Shown here one piece after another: positions 5,509 through 6,368 of a DNA stretch of 6,368 nt; position 1 is the first letter of the stretch; each line of letters begins with the position of its first letter. The notes below the pieces were generated by a model. It saw nothing but the letters and a program-made list of their open reading frames with translations. It had not been told where the DNA came from and made no database searches. Source of the DNA: Deferribacteraceae bacterium (GTDB taxonomy: Bacteria; Chrysiogenota; Deferribacteres; Deferribacterales; JAISNW01); the NCBI GenBank assembly GCA_031278965.1, contig JAITJJ010000070.1, positions 1-6,368 on the forward strand. The letters run 5' to 3'. A program made the position numbers and the translations under genes.

Positions 5509-6368
5509 ATGGGCGGCAACTTTTCGTTTTTAAGCGATCTGGACGACAATATTAAAAAGTTGGCGGATTTCGCCGAACTCTATCTTTATTCTGATTCCCA
5601 CTCATGTATGTTCAAAATAGGGCTTTTTGCAGAGGTGCTTGTTAAAAAAATCTATCTTGAGGAAGGGCTTAAATATAAGAAATATGAGCAATATGACAAG
5701 CGGGGGGAGTTGATTAAGATTCTCCTTAAAAAAGGATATATAGATGAAGAGATAGAGCAGATGTTTCTTAACGTCCGCCACCAGCGCAATAAGGCGGCAC
5801 ATTCGGAAGATCCTGGTCCGCAAAAGTTTACTCAGGCGTGCAAGGCGTGCCTCCCCGTAATACACTTTCTGGCGGTCTGGTTTCATAGGAAATACCGTGA
5901 TAAAAGTGATATTCCCGCGGAATATATCCTGCCGCAAAACCCCAATAAAAAAAACTCATACGAAAAGAGAAAAAGAGGGTTGCCCGCCGTTAATGCGGAA
6001 GAGGAAATAAGCCCAATTCAGGAAATTGCGAAAAGTCCGCAAGAGGTATCGGACACTAAGCCTATTGCGTTAAAAATCAAAAAAGAGCTTGACGGAACGA
6101 GCGTTGAAAGGGAATTCTACGGCAACGGAGCGCTCAAATCGGAAACAACATATAAAGACGGGTTCTTAGAGGGTTTTTCAAGGGCTTATGACGAAGACGG
6201 CAACCTTGTGAGCGAGATAGAATTCAAGCAAAATTTACAGAACGGAGTTGAAAAAGGGTTTTATCCCGGCGGGGGTGCGGAGTTTGTTACCCCATACAGA
6301 GGCGGCTGCCGTCACGGAGTTATGCTGCATTATTATGAAAATGGAAAGGTGCGGGAGGAGACCCCTTA
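5509..6368 (+). CDS. DUF4145 (HsdR N-terminal-like, HEPN-type motif) protein with MORN_2/YwqK-type repeats, 3' end missing
   Basis: The gene is open from ATG 5509 to the window edge (286 codons visible, no stop). Residues about 4-125 match the DUF4145 domain found at the N-terminus of type I restriction HsdR subunits: N-F-S-F-L at 4-8, A-E-L-Y-L-Y-S-D at 22-29, K-I-G-L-F-A-E-V-L at 36-44, then V-R90-H-Q-R93-N-K-A-A-H98. R93-N-x-x-A-H98 matches the HEPN motif seen in many RNase toxins. A charged, probably disordered linker follows (about 140-190). From residue 200 about 23-residue repeats of the MORN_2 type begin, with G-N-G-A-L-K-S-E, D-G-N-L-V-S-E-I and E-N-G-K-V-R-E-E. There is no helicase or nuclease domain in the visible part, so it is not a complete HsdR. 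An in-frame stop at 5494 leaves ATG 5509 as the first start; its only Shine-Dalgarno-like sequence (AAGGGG) is 15 nt away, unusually far. Function is not known; a defence or toxin-antitoxin role is inference. Confidence 0.85.
   Translation, partial: MGGNFSFLSDLDDNIKKLADFAELYLYSDSHSCMFKIGLFAEVLVKKIYLEEGLKYKKYEQYDKRGELIKILLKKGYIDEEIEQMFLNVRHQRNKAAHSEDPGPQKFTQACKACLPVIHFLAVWFHRKYRDKSDIPAEYILPQNPNKKNSYEKRKRGLPAVNAEEEISPIQEIAKSPQEVSDTKPIALKIKKELDGTSVEREFYGNGALKSETTYKDGFLEGFSRAYDEDGNLVSEIEFKQNLQNGVEKGFYPGGGAEFVTPYRGGCRHGVMLHYYENGKVREETP
5785..5802 (+). other. HEPN-type R-N-x-x-A-H motif in the DUF4145 domain
   Basis: Codons 93-98 encode R-N-K-A-A-H. HsdR-type DUF4145 domains usually carry R-x-x-G-N-x-A-x-H here; the conserved Arg is R90, and the usual Gly is replaced by R93, creating an exact R-x4-H HEPN signature. 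Whether it is catalytic cannot be read from sequence alone. Confidence 0.65.
6106..6366 (+). repeat. MORN_2/YwqK-type protein repeats (at least four)
   Basis: Residues 200-222, 223-246, 247-270 and 271 to the edge repeat with a period of about 23-24 residues. Each opens with an aromatic strand (E-F-Y, R-A-Y, G-F-Y, H-Y-Y), followed by a Gly-containing turn (G-N-G, D-G-N, G-G-G, E-N-G), a second strand, and a closing D/N/R-G-x-x-x-G. This is the pattern of MORN_2 repeats annotated in YwqK-family putative antitoxins. The third copy is the most divergent. The array is cut by the window edge, so the copy number is a minimum. Confidence 0.75.

Noticed and set aside
5602..5937. Minus-strand ORF of 111 codons opposite the DUF4145-MORN gene
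   Set aside because: The plus strand in the same region encodes a clear DUF4145 domain; the antisense frame is low-complexity and hydrophobic with no family features.

Overview
The window looks like chromosomal DNA of a Gram-negative bacterium. It carries the ribosomal/GTPase block rplU-rpmA-obg followed by a DciA-type (DUF721) gene, a large membrane sensor with a c-type haem motif in its extracytoplasmic domain, and fairly A+T-rich gaps between genes. L27 begins directly with MAHKKAGG, and no Prp protease gene lies between rplU and rpmA, which argues against Firmicutes and Fusobacteria. An anaerobic, cytochrome-rich lineage (Deferribacterota- or Desulfobacterota-like) would fit, but this is a weak guess.

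Layout. The minus strand, read from right to left, holds the block rplU (L21) - rpmA (L27) - obg - dciA-like at 5162 to 3022. It has a good sigma70-type promoter just upstream of rplU, short gaps, and an 11-nt overlap between obg and dciA, so it is very probably one operon. A 153-nt gap then leads to an 886-residue orphan hybrid sensor kinase (2868 to 208): membrane segment, DUF3365 haem domain, membrane segment, HisKA/HATPase core, receiver, HPt. This gene has its own consensus-like promoter placed so close to the ATG that its mRNA should be almost leaderless. It ends before a long imperfect hairpin that resembles a terminator. On the plus strand, divergent from rplU across a 346-nt gap, a gene starts at 5509 and runs off the right edge. 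Its visible 286 residues join a DUF4145 domain, of the kind found at the N-terminus of type I restriction HsdR proteins, to MORN_2/YwqK-type repeats.

How the parts work together. L21, L27 and Obg all serve the large ribosomal subunit. The DciA-like protein probably helps load the replicative helicase, so the operon links ribosome assembly with replication. The hybrid kinase is unrelated in function. Its haem domain, receiver and HPt look intact, but the glycine-rich ATP lid and the residue after the phospho-accepting histidine are changed, so it may relay phosphate rather than generate it.

The most novel item is the right-edge gene. A HEPN-like R-N-x-x-A-H motif sits in its DUF4145 domain and is followed by beta-hairpin MORN_2 repeats. 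This suggests a nucleic-acid-acting or RNase-like domain coupled to a repeat scaffold, possibly for defence or toxin-antitoxin function. The 3' end and the downstream neighbours, which would be decisive, are outside the window.
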